Counted from the stretch's first letter, positions 13,772 to 22,149 are shown. The stretch is 64,000 bases of DNA from CAIPBY01 sp041671305 (GCA_041671305.1 JBAZBX010000001.1:62001-126000), one strand, 5' to 3'. Made by a program: numbers and translations. Notes: generated from the letters alone by a model not told the origin.

Positions 13772-16027
13772 ATGGAAAATTTCTCCACCAAAATAAGCAA
13801 GCTATCCTTAGAAGCCGATCCATCAGTAATCGGCGAGGCTTTTGTTGCAAAAACAGAAAGAAATTTAGCCAAAAACCTTGGTTTACTTTTTGGAGTTACT
13901 GATTTGTGCGATCTTCCGGACGGCTTTGTGGATAAATTCACTGAGATGATTTCCGATCTTAAAACAGAATATTATCTGCCCCCATTTGATATTGAAGAAG
14001 GGTTGGAAAAAAGATTTGAGGAATGTCTGCAAAGAGCCAACAGAAGACTGAATAAAATAATCAACGAATCATTTGAGGAAATTAATCTTTCCGGCATTCA
14101 TGCCATTATCGGACTTATCCACAAGAACAAAATTTATTTGAGCCAGATAGGTCATATCAGCGCTTTCCTGTTCCACCAGAGGAAACAGTTTGATCGTATC
14201 ATTATAGATATCCTGGGCGTTGGCGCTGACAAAAAAGCCAAGATAGACCATGAAAAAATGTTTTCTAATATTGTCAGCGGAGCCATAAGCGAAAAAGATG
14301 ACATCATCATCTGCAATTCAAAAGTTTTGGAAGCTGTTTCGCAATATGATCTTCTTGGACTATTTTCCGAATCCCAGGCAGAAGAAGTCATTCCAGTCAA
14401 GCTGGAAAAACTCATTGAGTCAATCGGACAAAAAAGCAATTTTTATGCCATTATTATCCAACCTGATATTGAAGAAGTCACTCAGCAATCTACAGGATCG
14501 TTGCCTATAAACAAAAATAATCAAGTTCCATCTCTCCCCTCGCAAAATTCCATAAATAAATTGCTCCGGACCCAAGAGAAAACCGAGAAATACTTGACCC
14601 CATCGCTCATGCCTTCATGGCAAAAAATTCTAATTCTACTAGGCCGAGGAATCAAAAAAACATCAATTTTTATTTGGAAATATCTCAAGATAGTTTTGAT
14701 TTATATCAATAATTATGCGAGAAAGCTTTTTATAATAATTAAAAACAAATTATTCAAAAAATCCGCCGCCAAAGAGATTATGCCAATTATTCCTGGCGGA
14801 GCAAGCTCCCAAATAGAGCCCATGAAACCTAGTGAAAAATTTTCCGAAATTACTCAGCCTGATTTCCAACAAATGCCTGCCACCAACCCGCTAAACATAA
14901 TTAGCAATTGGGTTAATGGGCAGATTGCCAAGATAATACGATTAAACAAACTTCAAAAAGCGCTGCTGATTTTGGCCTTAATCTTAATTTTTGCCTTCAG
15001 CGAAAGTATTGTTTGGATGGGACAAGCTTCTTCCAATAAAAAATCTCCCAACGATCCTCAAGTAATTTCCCTGCAGATTGAGGATAAATTAAGTCTCGCA
15101 GAGGCACAAAACATCTTCAACGACGAAGTTGGCGCCAAAAGTTATCTGCAACAAGCCAGGGATTTACTGGCCAAAATACCAGAGAAAAAGAAATATCAAT
15201 CCATGAGATCGGACTTGCTAAGCAAAATAGAAAAATTAAGCCAAACTATACAAAAAATATCCTATCTGGAAAATCCTCAATTAATAACTGACCTAACTGC
15301 CGATAACGCACAGATAAAAAGCATGGCTCTTTCCGGCAGAATCCTTTTTGTCTATGGCAACGGCAATCAAATATTGTATCAAATAGATTTGGACAAAAAA
15401 CAAATTAATAAATCTAATATTCCTCAAAATTTAAATATTATCAAAATTGCTTCTCTGGATGCCAAAAATTTAATTATATTGGACAATTCCGGTAATTTAT
15501 TCAAATATACCCTCAAAGCATCTACGACTGATCCACTACTTTCCGGAAGCGCCAGCGACGTCTCCCTCTATGCCGGCAAAATCTATATTCTTCAAAAAGA
15601 CAAAAATCAAATCATCAAATATAGTCTAGTCAAAAATAAACTGTCCACTCCCAGTTCCCTTATCAAAAATAACTACAATCTTGCCAATACTTCAGCCATT
15701 TCTGCCACGGTAAGCGGTGTGTTGTCTTTTGACAATTCCGGCCAAATTAAATATTTCAAAAAGGGAATCCCCGATAACATGCCTTTTACAGTAATTGATC
15801 CGGCAGTCAAGCCTCCCGTCCAAATATATGGCGATTCAGCCGGATACATTTATCTACTGGATCAAACCAATAAAAAAGTAATTATATATGACAAAAAAGG
15901 CGAGTTAAAAGTTCAAATTACTTCTACTCAATTTAATTCTTTGGATGGCATGGCCGTATCCGAGAAAGACAAGAAGATTTATCTTCTTTCCGGAAGCAAA
16001 ATATTTGCCATCAATACTAATTTATAA
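13772..16027 (+). CDS. membrane protein with PP2C-like N-terminal domain and propeller-like C-terminal domain
   Basis: Family not firmly recognised. Residues 1-230 resemble a degenerate PP2C/SpoIIE-type phosphatase fold (DPSVIGEAFVAKTERN; SGIHAIIGLIHKNKIYLSQIGHISAFL; SEKDDIIICNS), but the usual metal-binding aspartates are not clearly kept. There is an amphipathic or membrane-associated basic stretch at about 285-330 and a definite membrane helix at about 397-420. After a helical segment (about 430-490), residues 500-751 contain short repeats ending in YIYLLDQTNKKVIIYDKKG, consistent with an extracytoplasmic beta-propeller. Inside-kinase/phosphatase-like and outside-sensor topology suggests signalling (inference). 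Monocistronic, closed by a strong terminator. Confidence 0.6.
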   Translation: MENFSTKISKLSLEADPSVIGEAFVAKTERNLAKNLGLLFGVTDLCDLPDGFVDKFTEMISDLKTEYYLPPFDIEEGLEKRFEECLQRANRRLNKIINESFEEINLSGIHAIIGLIHKNKIYLSQIGHISAFLFHQRKQFDRIIIDILGVGADKKAKIDHEKMFSNIVSGAISEKDDIIICNSKVLEAVSQYDLLGLFSESQAEEVIPVKLEKLIESIGQKSNFYAIIIQPDIEEVTQQSTGSLPINKNNQVPSLPSQNSINKLLRTQEKTEKYLTPSLMPSWQKILILLGRGIKKTSIFIWKYLKIVLIYINNYARKLFIIIKNKLFKKSAAKEIMPIIPGGASSQIEPMKPSEKFSEITQPDFQQMPATNPLNIISNWVNGQIAKIIRLNKLQKALLILALILIFAFSESIVWMGQASSNKKSPNDPQVISLQIEDKLSLAEAQNIFNDEVGAKSYLQQARDLLAKIPEKKKYQSMRSDLLSKIEKLSQTIQKISYLENPQLITDLTADNAQIKSMALSGRILFVYGNGNQILYQIDLDKKQINKSNIPQNLNIIKIASLDAKNLIILDNSGNLFKYTLKASTTDPLLSGSASDVSLYAGKIYILQKDKNQIIKYSLVKNKLSTPSSLIKNNYNLANTSAISATVSGVLSFDNSGQIKYFKKGIPDNMPFTVIDPAVKPPVQIYGDSAGYIYLLDQTNKKVIIYDKKGELKVQITSTQFNSLDGMAVSEKDKKIYLLSGSKIFAINTNL

Positions 16028-16036
16028 ATTTCTCAT

Positions 16037-16073
16037 AAAAAAATTCCCTCGGATATCCGAGGGAATTTTTTTA
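16037..16073. terminator. bidirectional terminator
   Basis: AAAAAATTCCCTCGG-atat-CCGAGGGAATTTTTTT. It serves both the 13772-16027 gene (plus) and rplL (minus), which converge here. Confidence 0.9.
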
Positions 16074-16097
16074 CTTCAGCAATATAGAGTAATTTCC

Positions 16098-16493
16098 TTA
16101 TTTCAAAGTAACTGTAGCGCCAGCGGTTTCCAATTCTTTCTTGATCTTTTCTGCTTCTTCTTTCTTTACGCCTTCTCTTACTACTTTTGGAGCTCCATCA
16201 ACCAAATCCTTGGCTTCTTTGAGGCCAAGTTCAGTAATAGTTCTGACTGCCTTAATAACAGCAATCTTGTTGGCTCCGGCATTGGTGATTTCAATATCAA
16301 AGAAATCTTTTTCCTCTGCGGCTTCAGCAGCTCCGCCAGCAGCAGCCATCATGACAGGGGCAGCAGCAGAAACACCAAACTTTTCTTCCAACACCTTAAC
16401 TAATTCAGCCAAATCAACGACTGAAAGCTTATCAATTTGTTCCACCAAAGATTTGAACTTTTCTGGAACAATAACTTCTTTTTGTTCGTCCAT
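16098..16493 (-). CDS. rplL: 50S ribosomal protein L7/L12
   Basis: Stalk protein that recruits translation factors. The 131 residues show the N-terminal dimerisation helices (VEQIDKLSVVDLAELVKVLEEKFGV), an Ala/Gly-rich hinge (about residues 43-60) and the C-terminal domain with KIAVIKAVRTITELGLKEAK, DLVDGAPKVV and the terminal ETAGATVTLK. It is the second gene of the L10-L12 operon. Confidence 0.98.
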   Translation of the reverse strand: MDEQKEVIVPEKFKSLVEQIDKLSVVDLAELVKVLEEKFGVSAAAPVMMAAAGGAAEAAEEKDFFDIEITNAGANKIAVIKAVRTITELGLKEAKDLVDGAPKVVREGVKKEEAEKIKKELETAGATVTLK

Positions 16494-16529
16494 ATTATTG
16501 TTTTATTTTAAATTTGTTAATTAATTCTA

Positions 16530-17033
16530 TTAAACGGCTTGTCCTTCTTTGCTTTCTTTAATTGCATTTATAACTCTCACGATGCCCGACAAAGGATTGG
16601 AAAGGCAACCAACGAGTTTTGACAAAAGTTCTTTTCTGGAAGGAATCTTGGATAATTCCGTTACTTTTACAGCATCAATATAATTACCTTCAAAAATACC
16701 GCCAATAAACTTCAATTTGTTGTTCTCCTTGGCAAGTCCTGCTACGATTCTAGCTGGAGCAATCTCGTCTTCATAACCGAAAACGGTTGCGATTTCTCCT
16801 GATAGTTCTTGACTATCTATCTCAGAAATACCTCTTTTCTTCAAAACATTTTTGAGTAAGGTCTTTTTGGTGGCCATATACTCAGCGCCCTCATCACGGC
16901 ATTTATTTCTCAAAACATCTATTTCTTTGACTGGAATTCCGGAATAATTGATGAAAACTGCGGATTTCATTTTTTCCGCCTTTTCCTCCAAAGAACCGAT
17001 AATGGCAGCCTTTTTGGATCTTGTTTTTGGCAT
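16530..17033 (-). CDS. rplJ: 50S ribosomal protein L10
   Basis: Stalk base that anchors L7/L12 dimers to 23S rRNA. The 167 residues include the N-terminal rRNA-binding domain (KAAIIGSLEEKAEKMKSAVF, then YMATKKTLLKNVLKK) and a C-terminal helix for L7/L12 (LSGIVRVINAIKESKEGQA). It is preceded by a leader resembling the L10 autoregulatory RNA with a terminator hairpin. Confidence 0.97.
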   Translation of the reverse strand: MPKTRSKKAAIIGSLEEKAEKMKSAVFINYSGIPVKEIDVLRNKCRDEGAEYMATKKTLLKNVLKKRGISEIDSQELSGEIATVFGYEDEIAPARIVAGLAKENNKLKFIGGIFEGNYIDAVKVTELSKIPSRKELLSKLVGCLSNPLSGIVRVINAIKESKEGQAV

Positions 17034-17069
17034 ATTTGTAATAATTAAAATTACGAATTAATAATTGAA

Positions 17070-17177
17070 AAAATAAAAACTGTGGTTTTCCACAGGGTAA
17101 AATAGCTAAATCTAGCTAATTCCTCGGTAGGTCTTATGTCTTTAATGACGCCTACTGTCTGTGGAAAATTAAGTTAT
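17070..17177 (-). ncRNA. L10-type ribosomal protein leader with internal attenuator
   Basis: The minus-strand leader contains GTAGGCGTC and, about 20 nt later, CCTACCGAGG, the pairing and bulge sequence typical of L10 leaders that bind the L10-(L12)4 complex. Downstream, CTGTGG-aaaa-CCACAG (17080-17095) is followed by TTTTTATTTTTT, an intrinsic terminator 47 nt before the rplJ ATG. The 5' segment TTCCACAGACAG can also pair with the terminator arm CTGTGG, giving a possible antiterminator. Feedback by premature termination, as proposed in Firmicutes, is inferred. Confidence 0.75.
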
Positions 17178-17183
17178 GCATAA

Positions 17184-17211
17184 ATTATAACAAAATATAA
17201 AGAAAAGTCAA
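17184..17211 (-). promoter_or_regulatory. promoter of the L10-L12 operon
   Basis: Minus-strand TTGACT (17206-17211), 16 bp, TATAAT (17184-17189); start expected near 17177. The -35 box lies against the end of the AMMECR1 gene. Confidence 0.65.
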
Positions 17212-17217
17212 CATTTA

Positions 17218-17781
17218 TTATCCAATGGTTTGTTCGCTGAACTTTATTACACTATATTTATAAAATTCTATCCCTTCTTCCAAATAAGCATTTTCCTCCA
17301 ATCCAGCCTTAAGGCAAAGACTCTTAATAAACTCTTCCTTGGGCGACATAGCCTTAGCGAAGTCGGCCCACACCTGAGGCAAATAAGTTGCTCCATTAAG
17401 CCCGCTTTTTATAACTACGCCATCTCCCGTTCCAATATCATCAAAAGCTGTCCTTTCCAATTCGCTCAAAATAGAAATTTCAATATTAATATCCCCCAAC
17501 TCCCCTCTTTCAATCGGATCAAAACGGGAATCTTTGGCAGCCGATATGGTGTTATCCCTTACAGCCAACATCAACGGCTCAATCGGTTCAGTGTAACCGA
17601 TGCATCCTCTGAGATCGCCGTTTTTAGTAAGCGTCACAAACACTCCCATTTTTTCCCATAATTTAGAATTGACGGTCTGAGGTTCACACCTCTCACCCTC
17701 AGTGACAAACTTTTCCAGCGTTGTCCTGGCAATTTTGAGCAAAAATTCCTTTTCCCCTCTAGTAAAATAATCCTCTGTCAT
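17218..17781 (-). CDS. AMMECR1-domain protein (AmmeMemoRadiSam protein A type)
   Basis: Member of the AMMECR1 family, whose reaction is not established. The 187 residues show the family core LRGCIGYTEP (about residues 58-67), followed by AAxDSRFxP (AAKDSRFDPI), INIEISILSELE and TYLPQVWADF. In many prokaryotes it occurs with a MEMO protein and a radical SAM enzyme; neither is adjacent here. It starts 4 bp after mltG, so it is transcribed with a cell-wall enzyme. Family assignment is secure, role unknown. Confidence 0.88.
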   Translation of the reverse strand: MTEDYFTRGEKEFLLKIARTTLEKFVTEGERCEPQTVNSKLWEKMGVFVTLTKNGDLRGCIGYTEPIEPLMLAVRDNTISAAKDSRFDPIERGELGDINIEISILSELERTAFDDIGTGDGVVIKSGLNGATYLPQVWADFAKAMSPKEEFIKSLCLKAGLEENAYLEEGIEFYKYSVIKFSEQTIG

Positions 17782-17785
17782 AATA

Positions 17786-18787
17786 TTATTCTAAATATTT
17801 TGCAATATTCAATTTATGCTGTTCAAATGTCTTGGCAAATACTGCATGTCCGCCCTCATCAGTCAAGAAATAATAATAATCATTTTTAATCGGATAAAGC
17901 GCGGCAGAAATAGAGCTGAGTCCTGGACTAGAAATAGGCCCAGGCGTAAGTCCACGGTATTTATAGGTATTGTATGGAGAATCTGTTTCTAGATCCGCAC
18001 CGCTAGGACGCAAAGAACTTTTTTTGGTCACATAATTTACCGTAGCATCAGATTGCAAACCCATACCGATATCAATCCTCTTCCAAAAAATATCTGAAAC
18101 CATTTTTCTATCCTGAGCAAATTTAGCTTCTCTTTCAATAATTGAAGCCATAGTTACTATCTCAAAAATACTCTTATTTTGTGATAAAGCGTCATTTCTC
18201 ATGCTAGCGCTAAACTTATGATCAAAATTATCCAACATCTTGACGACAATATCATCCGCCGTTGCATCTTCAAAAATTCTATATGTATCTGGGAATAAAA
18301 ATCCTTCAACCGTATCTCCCTTAACATCTTTCAAAAAATCATATTTATTCTTCCAGTTTTTCAGCTTAACTGCATTTATAAAATCGGAACTAGATACTAT
18401 TGCCTGCTTATCTAGATAATTTGCCATATCTACAATTGTCCAACCTTCAATAATAGTAATAGTTTTCTCTTTTGATAAATTTCTACTACTATTTAATTCA
18501 TCCAAAACCGCAACGATACTCATATTTTTGGACAAAGGATGTTCTCCGGCGACGATTTTCCTCTTTTGCGCGATCAGAGAATACCATTTGAAAGATAATT
18601 TATTATCAATAATTCCAGCGTCTTTTAATTTATCCGCAACTTTTTGAATGCCGTCTCCTTTATCAATTTTAAATATTACTTTCTGCGCGCTGCCTGATTT
18701 GGGCTGATATGCCGGAATTAAAACAAAAAACGCTGCCAAAGAGATTAGCAGTATCAAAATTACAATAGTTGTTATGAATTTCCGCAT
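17786..18787 (-). CDS. mltG: endolytic murein transglycosylase MltG
   Basis: Membrane-anchored lytic transglycosylase proposed to cleave nascent glycan strands and set their length. The 333 residues have an N-terminal membrane helix (about 5-24), a LysM-like region (FKIDKGDGIQKVADKLKDAG, about 43-62) and the YceG domain with the catalytic Glu in ASIIEREA (about residue 216) and the C-terminal NTYKYRGLTPGPISSPG. It is first in the operon with the AMMECR1 gene and divergent from the CAP protein. Confidence 0.95.
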   Translation of the reverse strand: MRKFITTIVILILLISLAAFFVLIPAYQPKSGSAQKVIFKIDKGDGIQKVADKLKDAGIIDNKLSFKWYSLIAQKRKIVAGEHPLSKNMSIVAVLDELNSSRNLSKEKTITIIEGWTIVDMANYLDKQAIVSSSDFINAVKLKNWKNKYDFLKDVKGDTVEGFLFPDTYRIFEDATADDIVVKMLDNFDHKFSASMRNDALSQNKSIFEIVTMASIIEREAKFAQDRKMVSDIFWKRIDIGMGLQSDATVNYVTKKSSLRPSGADLETDSPYNTYKYRGLTPGPISSPGLSSISAALYPIKNDYYYFLTDEGGHAVFAKTFEQHKLNIAKYLE

Positions 18788-18799
18788 ATTTATATTTTA

Positions 18800-18828
18800 A
18801 TTATAGCAATAGCGTTTTATTATAACAA
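18800..18828 (-). promoter_or_regulatory. promoter for mltG
   Basis: Minus-strand TTGTTA (18823-18828), 17 bp, TATAAT (18800-18805). A plus-strand TATAAT at 18843-18848 may serve the divergent CAP gene, with only a weak -35. Confidence 0.5.
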
Positions 18829-18863
18829 GCCCTTGAATATGTTATAATTAATATTAGTAATTT

Positions 18864-19631
18864 ATGGACAAACTTCAAAAAATATTTTTGGTCATCGTTA
18901 TTTCACTCGTCGCATTCAAAGCCATTATCGGTTTTGGCATATTTTTCTATCCTCTCTCTACTGCCAGCAACAATATTGAAGTCAGCTCCAAGGAGCTTAT
19001 CAATTTGACAAATCAATACCGCATCAATAGAGGGCTCAAGCCATTGGCCCAAAACCCGCGGCTGACTCAGGCAGCTCTCAATCATGCCAATGATCTTCTG
19101 ACCAAAAACTATTTTGATCATACCTCACCTGACGGCCGTAAGTTTTCTCAGTGGATAAATGATGTCAATTACAAATATTTTTATGTCGGCGAGAATCTAG
19201 CTATTGATTTTGATGACGATAAGCGCGCTTTTCAAGCTTGGGTGGACAGCCCGGAACATCTGGCAAATCTTGAGAAACCGCAATATCAAGAAATAGGCAT
19301 TGCGGTAGTTAAAGGAGAAATGAAAGGACAAGACACTACCGTCATGGTACAAATGTTCGGATCAAGAGTCATGGGCGCGAATGAAGAGAATAATTATAAT
19401 TTTTCAGGTAGCTCAGGTAGCGTCGCTCAAAATTATTTCTACCCGGAAAACGGCCTTGAAAAATACCTTGAACCAAAAAATCTTCAAAAGTTAAACATTA
19501 TAAATGATTTTCTGCTGATAATTTTCATTATTCTAGTACTAATTGCCTACAAACCTCTGAAAAGAAAAAACCAACCGAGTATAAAAAGTCCCATGACTAG
19601 ACGATACCAGGCAAAAACATTCAAAGAATGA
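18864..19631 (+). CDS. membrane-anchored CAP/SCP-domain protein
   Basis: Extracytoplasmic CAP-superfamily protein; bacterial members are linked to spore or envelope functions, generally without a known reaction. The 255 residues have an N-terminal membrane helix (about 7-27), a CAP domain (about 45-175) with NQYRINRGLKPL, ALNHANDLLTKNYFDHTSPDG, the VGENLA segment and AWVDSPEHLANL, and a second membrane helix (about 214-231). The CAP histidines (H72, H84 region, H132 region) are present. Its last 28 codons overlap the 3' end of convergent uppP by 85 bp, unusually long; the tail after the second helix is the part sharing DNA. Confidence 0.88.
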   Translation: MDKLQKIFLVIVISLVAFKAIIGFGIFFYPLSTASNNIEVSSKELINLTNQYRINRGLKPLAQNPRLTQAALNHANDLLTKNYFDHTSPDGRKFSQWINDVNYKYFYVGENLAIDFDDDKRAFQAWVDSPEHLANLEKPQYQEIGIAVVKGEMKGQDTTVMVQMFGSRVMGANEENNYNFSGSSGSVAQNYFYPENGLEKYLEPKNLQKLNIINDFLLIIFIILVLIAYKPLKRKNQPSIKSPMTRRYQAKTFKE

Positions 19632-20377
19632 TTACCGAGGAATTTCATTAGAAACTTGATAGAGAAATATCCGGTTATGGCCGCGGAAAGAAAACCTATA
19701 ATCAAAATCATTATAGGAATTTGGAACCAATCCGTGACATCCAAAAATGACTTAAGTCCCGCTCCCAAAATTACTGGAACCGAAAGCAAAAAAGAAAATC
19801 TAGCCGCCTCTGATCTTTTTAAATTTCTCCACAAACCTGTTATAATAGTAATACCTGATCTTGAAGTTCCAGGAATTAGTGCCAACGCTTGAGCGCAACC
19901 AAGAATAAAAGAATCAACCTTGGTCATTTCTCGCAAGTCTTTCTGTTGAGTGGCATATTTTTCCACTACCCAGAATAGAATTGCCACGCCGATAAGCATA
20001 AAAGCGACCACAAGTGGAGCAATGGAGTTATTGTGCAAAGTATTGGTGATAAAATGATCAAAAGTAAATCCAAGAATTCCCGCGGGAATCGTGCCGATAA
20101 TAACCATCCAAGACAAGCGCTGATTAAAATTATTGGATAAATTAAAATTTACCAGACTAGAAAAAAATCCGCGAATAATCTTGATAATATCTTTGTAAAA
20201 AACCAGTAAGATTGCTACCAGACTTCCAAGGTGCAGTACCACGTCAAATAAAACATTATCCGGAAGATTAAAATTAAACATATCGTGAAATATCACCAAA
20301 TGCCCGGAACTGGATATTGGCAGAAATTCAGTTATGCCCTGGATAGCGCCCGCCAAGATGGCAAAAAGATAACTCAT
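19547..20377 (-). CDS. uppP: undecaprenyl-diphosphate phosphatase
   Basis: Recycles the lipid carrier by dephosphorylating undecaprenyl diphosphate in the cytoplasmic membrane. The 276-residue BacA-type protein has about eight hydrophobic segments and both signature motifs: EFLPISSSGHLVI (about residues 17-29) and ALIPGTSRSGITI (about 165-177). The C-terminus (YRLVMGLFILGW) is a normal conserved ending, so the 85-bp overlap with the CAP gene is real coding on both strands. It is divergent from the DUF212 gene with only 25 bp between start codons. Confidence 0.96.
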   Translation of the reverse strand: MSYLFAILAGAIQGITEFLPISSSGHLVIFHDMFNFNLPDNVLFDVVLHLGSLVAILLVFYKDIIKIIRGFFSSLVNFNLSNNFNQRLSWMVIIGTIPAGILGFTFDHFITNTLHNNSIAPLVVAFMLIGVAILFWVVEKYATQQKDLREMTKVDSFILGCAQALALIPGTSRSGITIITGLWRNLKRSEAARFSFLLSVPVILGAGLKSFLDVTDWFQIPIMILIIGFLSAAITGYFSIKFLMKFLGNHSLNVFAWYRLVMGLFILGWFFLFRGL

Positions 20378-20402
20378 ATTTATTATTAATAATATTTATT
20401 AA

Positions 20403-20840
20403 ATGTATCAATTAATCATCATCCCGATTGTGGTCGGAGCCATAACCCAGATTATTAAGCTCATTATTGATGGTATACCAAATAACTTAAATTGGCAACA
20501 TATCTACAACGACTACGGCGGTATGCCTTCATCTCATACTGCGTTTGTCGTTTCCCTGGTCACGGCCGTGGGTTTTCGTGAAGGATTAGATAGTGCTGCT
20601 TTTGCCATTGCTCTCATTTTGATGTTAATTGTAGTTCGGGATGCCATCGGATTTAGGAGAGAAATCGGAAGAAACGCCACGATGACGAATTTGCTGGCCA
20701 AAGAGGTTTTCAAAAGCAAAAAAGTTCTTGTCCCTCATCTGCGCGAAAGAATCGGTCACAGCATACCGGAAGTAATTGCCGGCGCCTTGCTCGGATTTTC
20801 TCTGACTTCCATCTTATATTTAGTCTTTTTCTTTCAATAA
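20403..20840 (+). CDS. divergent PAP2-family membrane protein (DUF212)
   Basis: Predicted lipid-phosphate phosphatase-like membrane protein, four hydrophobic helices, 145 residues. It keeps the DUF212 core GGMPSSHTAFVVSL (about residues 40-53), VVRDAIGFRREIGRNA and ERIGHSIPEVIAGALLG, corresponding to the PAP2 SGH and H motifs. Next to uppP, a role in phospholipid or polyprenyl phosphate turnover is plausible but not shown. Confidence 0.85.
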   Translation: MYQLIIIPIVVGAITQIIKLIIDGIPNNLNWQHIYNDYGGMPSSHTAFVVSLVTAVGFREGLDSAAFAIALILMLIVVRDAIGFRREIGRNATMTNLLAKEVFKSKKVLVPHLRERIGHSIPEVIAGALLGFSLTSILYLVFFFQ

Positions 20841-20850
20841 ACCTCTATTC

Positions 20851-20878
20851 TTGACTTTTTTAATATTTTGTATAAAAT
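20851..20878 (+). promoter_or_regulatory. promoter of the stand-alone RNA
   Basis: TTGACT (20851-20856), 16 bp, TAAAAT (20873-20878); start expected near 20885. It begins 10 bp after the DUF212 stop codon and has no plus-strand gene downstream. Confidence 0.65.
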
Positions 20879-20884
20879 AGAGAA

Positions 20885-21048
20885 CGGCGGTTATATTTTA
20901 AAAGGACAGAAACGCAATCCCAGCGAGGGACCCAAAAAACTCAAACGAGCAAATCTCAGCCACAAATACTGAGCAGCCTCAGCTGAGTCAAGGGACCCAC
21001 CTATTGAGGAAACGGTTTCTCGTCTTTTAAAAATATAACCCCTTTTTC
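20885..21048 (+). ncRNA. stand-alone structured RNA, class unknown
   Basis: About 160 nt between promoter and U-run, with no open frame of note. A long closing helix pairs GGTTATATTTT (20889-20899) and the following AAAAG-GAC-AGAAAC with GTTTCT-C-GTC-TTTTAAAAATATAACC (ending 21040), followed by CCTTTTTC. Inside are TCCC-agcga-GGGA, ACTC-aaac-GAG, CTCAG-(9 nt)-CTGAG and CCTCA...TGAGG. GGGACCCA occurs twice and the copies could pair with each other. The first half (AATCCC...GGGACCCA) vaguely recalls c-di-AMP (ydaO) riboswitches, but the 3' half does not, and there is no gene downstream to regulate. It does not look like SRP RNA, tmRNA or RNase P. Confidence 0.7.
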
Positions 21049-21076
21049 ATTTGAACTTCAAAACCGAGTAATTTTT

Positions 21077-21943
21077 TTATTTCTGGCAATCTTCACAAAA
21101 AAATGTTCCTCGGCCGTTCAACTTGATTCTCTTGATTGTTCCTTTCTTGCATCTCTTGCATTTCTGTCCGTGTCTCTGATAAACATTTAAATATTCTACC
21201 ATGGCGCCCTTGCTGCCATCAGTGGTGACATAAGTATTGGATGACGTTCCTTTCTTGCTGATAGAAAATTTCAAAACTTCTGGAATACAAGTAAAAAACG
21301 CCTTAATCTCTTTGGCGGTTAAACTAGAAACTTTTCGCATCGGCAAAACTTTGGCACAGAAACAAATCTCATCATTATAAATATTTCCGATTCCGGCGAT
21401 AAGCGACTGATCAAGCAGAACCTGTTTTATCTTCCTGTTCGGATATCTGCCAATTATCTCTCTAAAATTATCCAAAGTGAATTCACGCGATAACGGCTCC
21501 AAGCCGTATTTTTTTGTCTCTATTTTTAATTCTTCACTGTCCACTAATTTCATCCAACCGAATTTACGGATGTCATTAAAAAATAACTTGGAACCATTCT
21601 TAAATTTAAGAGTGATGTGCGAAAATTTGTTCGGAAGTTTTCCAATATCCCCTATCGGATGTCCGCCTACTATTATTTTTCCGTCCTTTGCCGGCTGATA
21701 AATCAATTGGCCGGTCATCTTCAGATGAATCAAAAGATAATTTCCATCACTTAGATCCCAAATCATCATCTTGCCACGCCTTTCTAATTTGATAATTTTC
21801 TGGCCTTTTAACTTTTTGGCAAAATCTAAAAAGGGCAGATTTATCATTCTACCCACCTTCACTTCAATACTGCTTATGATATGATTCCTAATTTTCGCCT
21901 GCAGTTCCCGATTAATTGTTTCCACTTCTGGGAGTTCCGGCAT
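21077..21943 (-). CDS. mutM: formamidopyrimidine-DNA glycosylase
   Basis: Base-excision repair glycosylase/AP lyase removing 8-oxoguanine and ring-opened purines. The 288 residues show the catalytic N-terminus PELPEVE (P2, E3), a conserved Lys in the LIHLKMTGQL region, GIGNIYNDE, the C-terminal helix-two-turn-helix and a zinc finger with CKRC...CEDC. Last gene of the long minus-strand run that begins at secA. Two Nudix hydrolases in the same run, one with an MTH1-like core, suggest a shared oxidised-nucleotide theme. Confidence 0.97.
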   Translation of the reverse strand: MPELPEVETINRELQAKIRNHIISSIEVKVGRMINLPFLDFAKKLKGQKIIKLERRGKMMIWDLSDGNYLLIHLKMTGQLIYQPAKDGKIIVGGHPIGDIGKLPNKFSHITLKFKNGSKLFFNDIRKFGWMKLVDSEELKIETKKYGLEPLSREFTLDNFREIIGRYPNRKIKQVLLDQSLIAGIGNIYNDEICFCAKVLPMRKVSSLTAKEIKAFFTCIPEVLKFSISKKGTSSNTYVTTDGSKGAMVEYLNVYQRHGQKCKRCKKGTIKRIKLNGRGTFFCEDCQK

Positions 21944-21953
21944 AATACTTAAA

Positions 21954-22133
21954 TTAATTTAATTTTAAAGCCCCCATGGGACAAAACTGAACGCATTGTC
22001 CGCACTCTATGCACTTATCATAATTAATAATCGGCAGACCATGTCCAACCTGAGAAATGGCTCCAACCGGACAAACTGTGATTGCCGGACAAACGTGGTT
22101 TTGCGGACATAAATTTTTATCTACTGTTATCAT
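21954..22133 (-). CDS. small ferredoxin, two [4Fe-4S] motifs
   Basis: 59-residue electron carrier. From ATG (22131-22133) to TAA (21954-21956) it contains C9, C15, C21-P (CPQNHVCPAITVCPVGAI) and C41xxC44xxC47xxxC51P (CIECGQCVQFCPMGAL). The second cluster motif is canonical. The first has wider spacing, with C9/C15/C21, and may use C51. It ends 10 bp before mutM. Its first eleven residues (MITVDKNLCPQ) resemble those of the Nudix protein at 22521, including at DNA level, which hints at a local duplication. Confidence 0.88.
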   Translation of the reverse strand: MITVDKNLCPQNHVCPAITVCPVGAISQVGHGLPIINYDKCIECGQCVQFCPMGALKLN

Positions 22134-22149
22134 ATTTTAAATTCAATAT

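Noticed and set aside
20885..21048. Assignment as 6S RNA, SRP RNA, tmRNA or c-di-AMP riboswitch
   Set aside because: The inner region is multi-branched, not a rod with a central bubble; no SRP loop or tRNA-like end; the ydaO resemblance covers only the first half and no gene follows.
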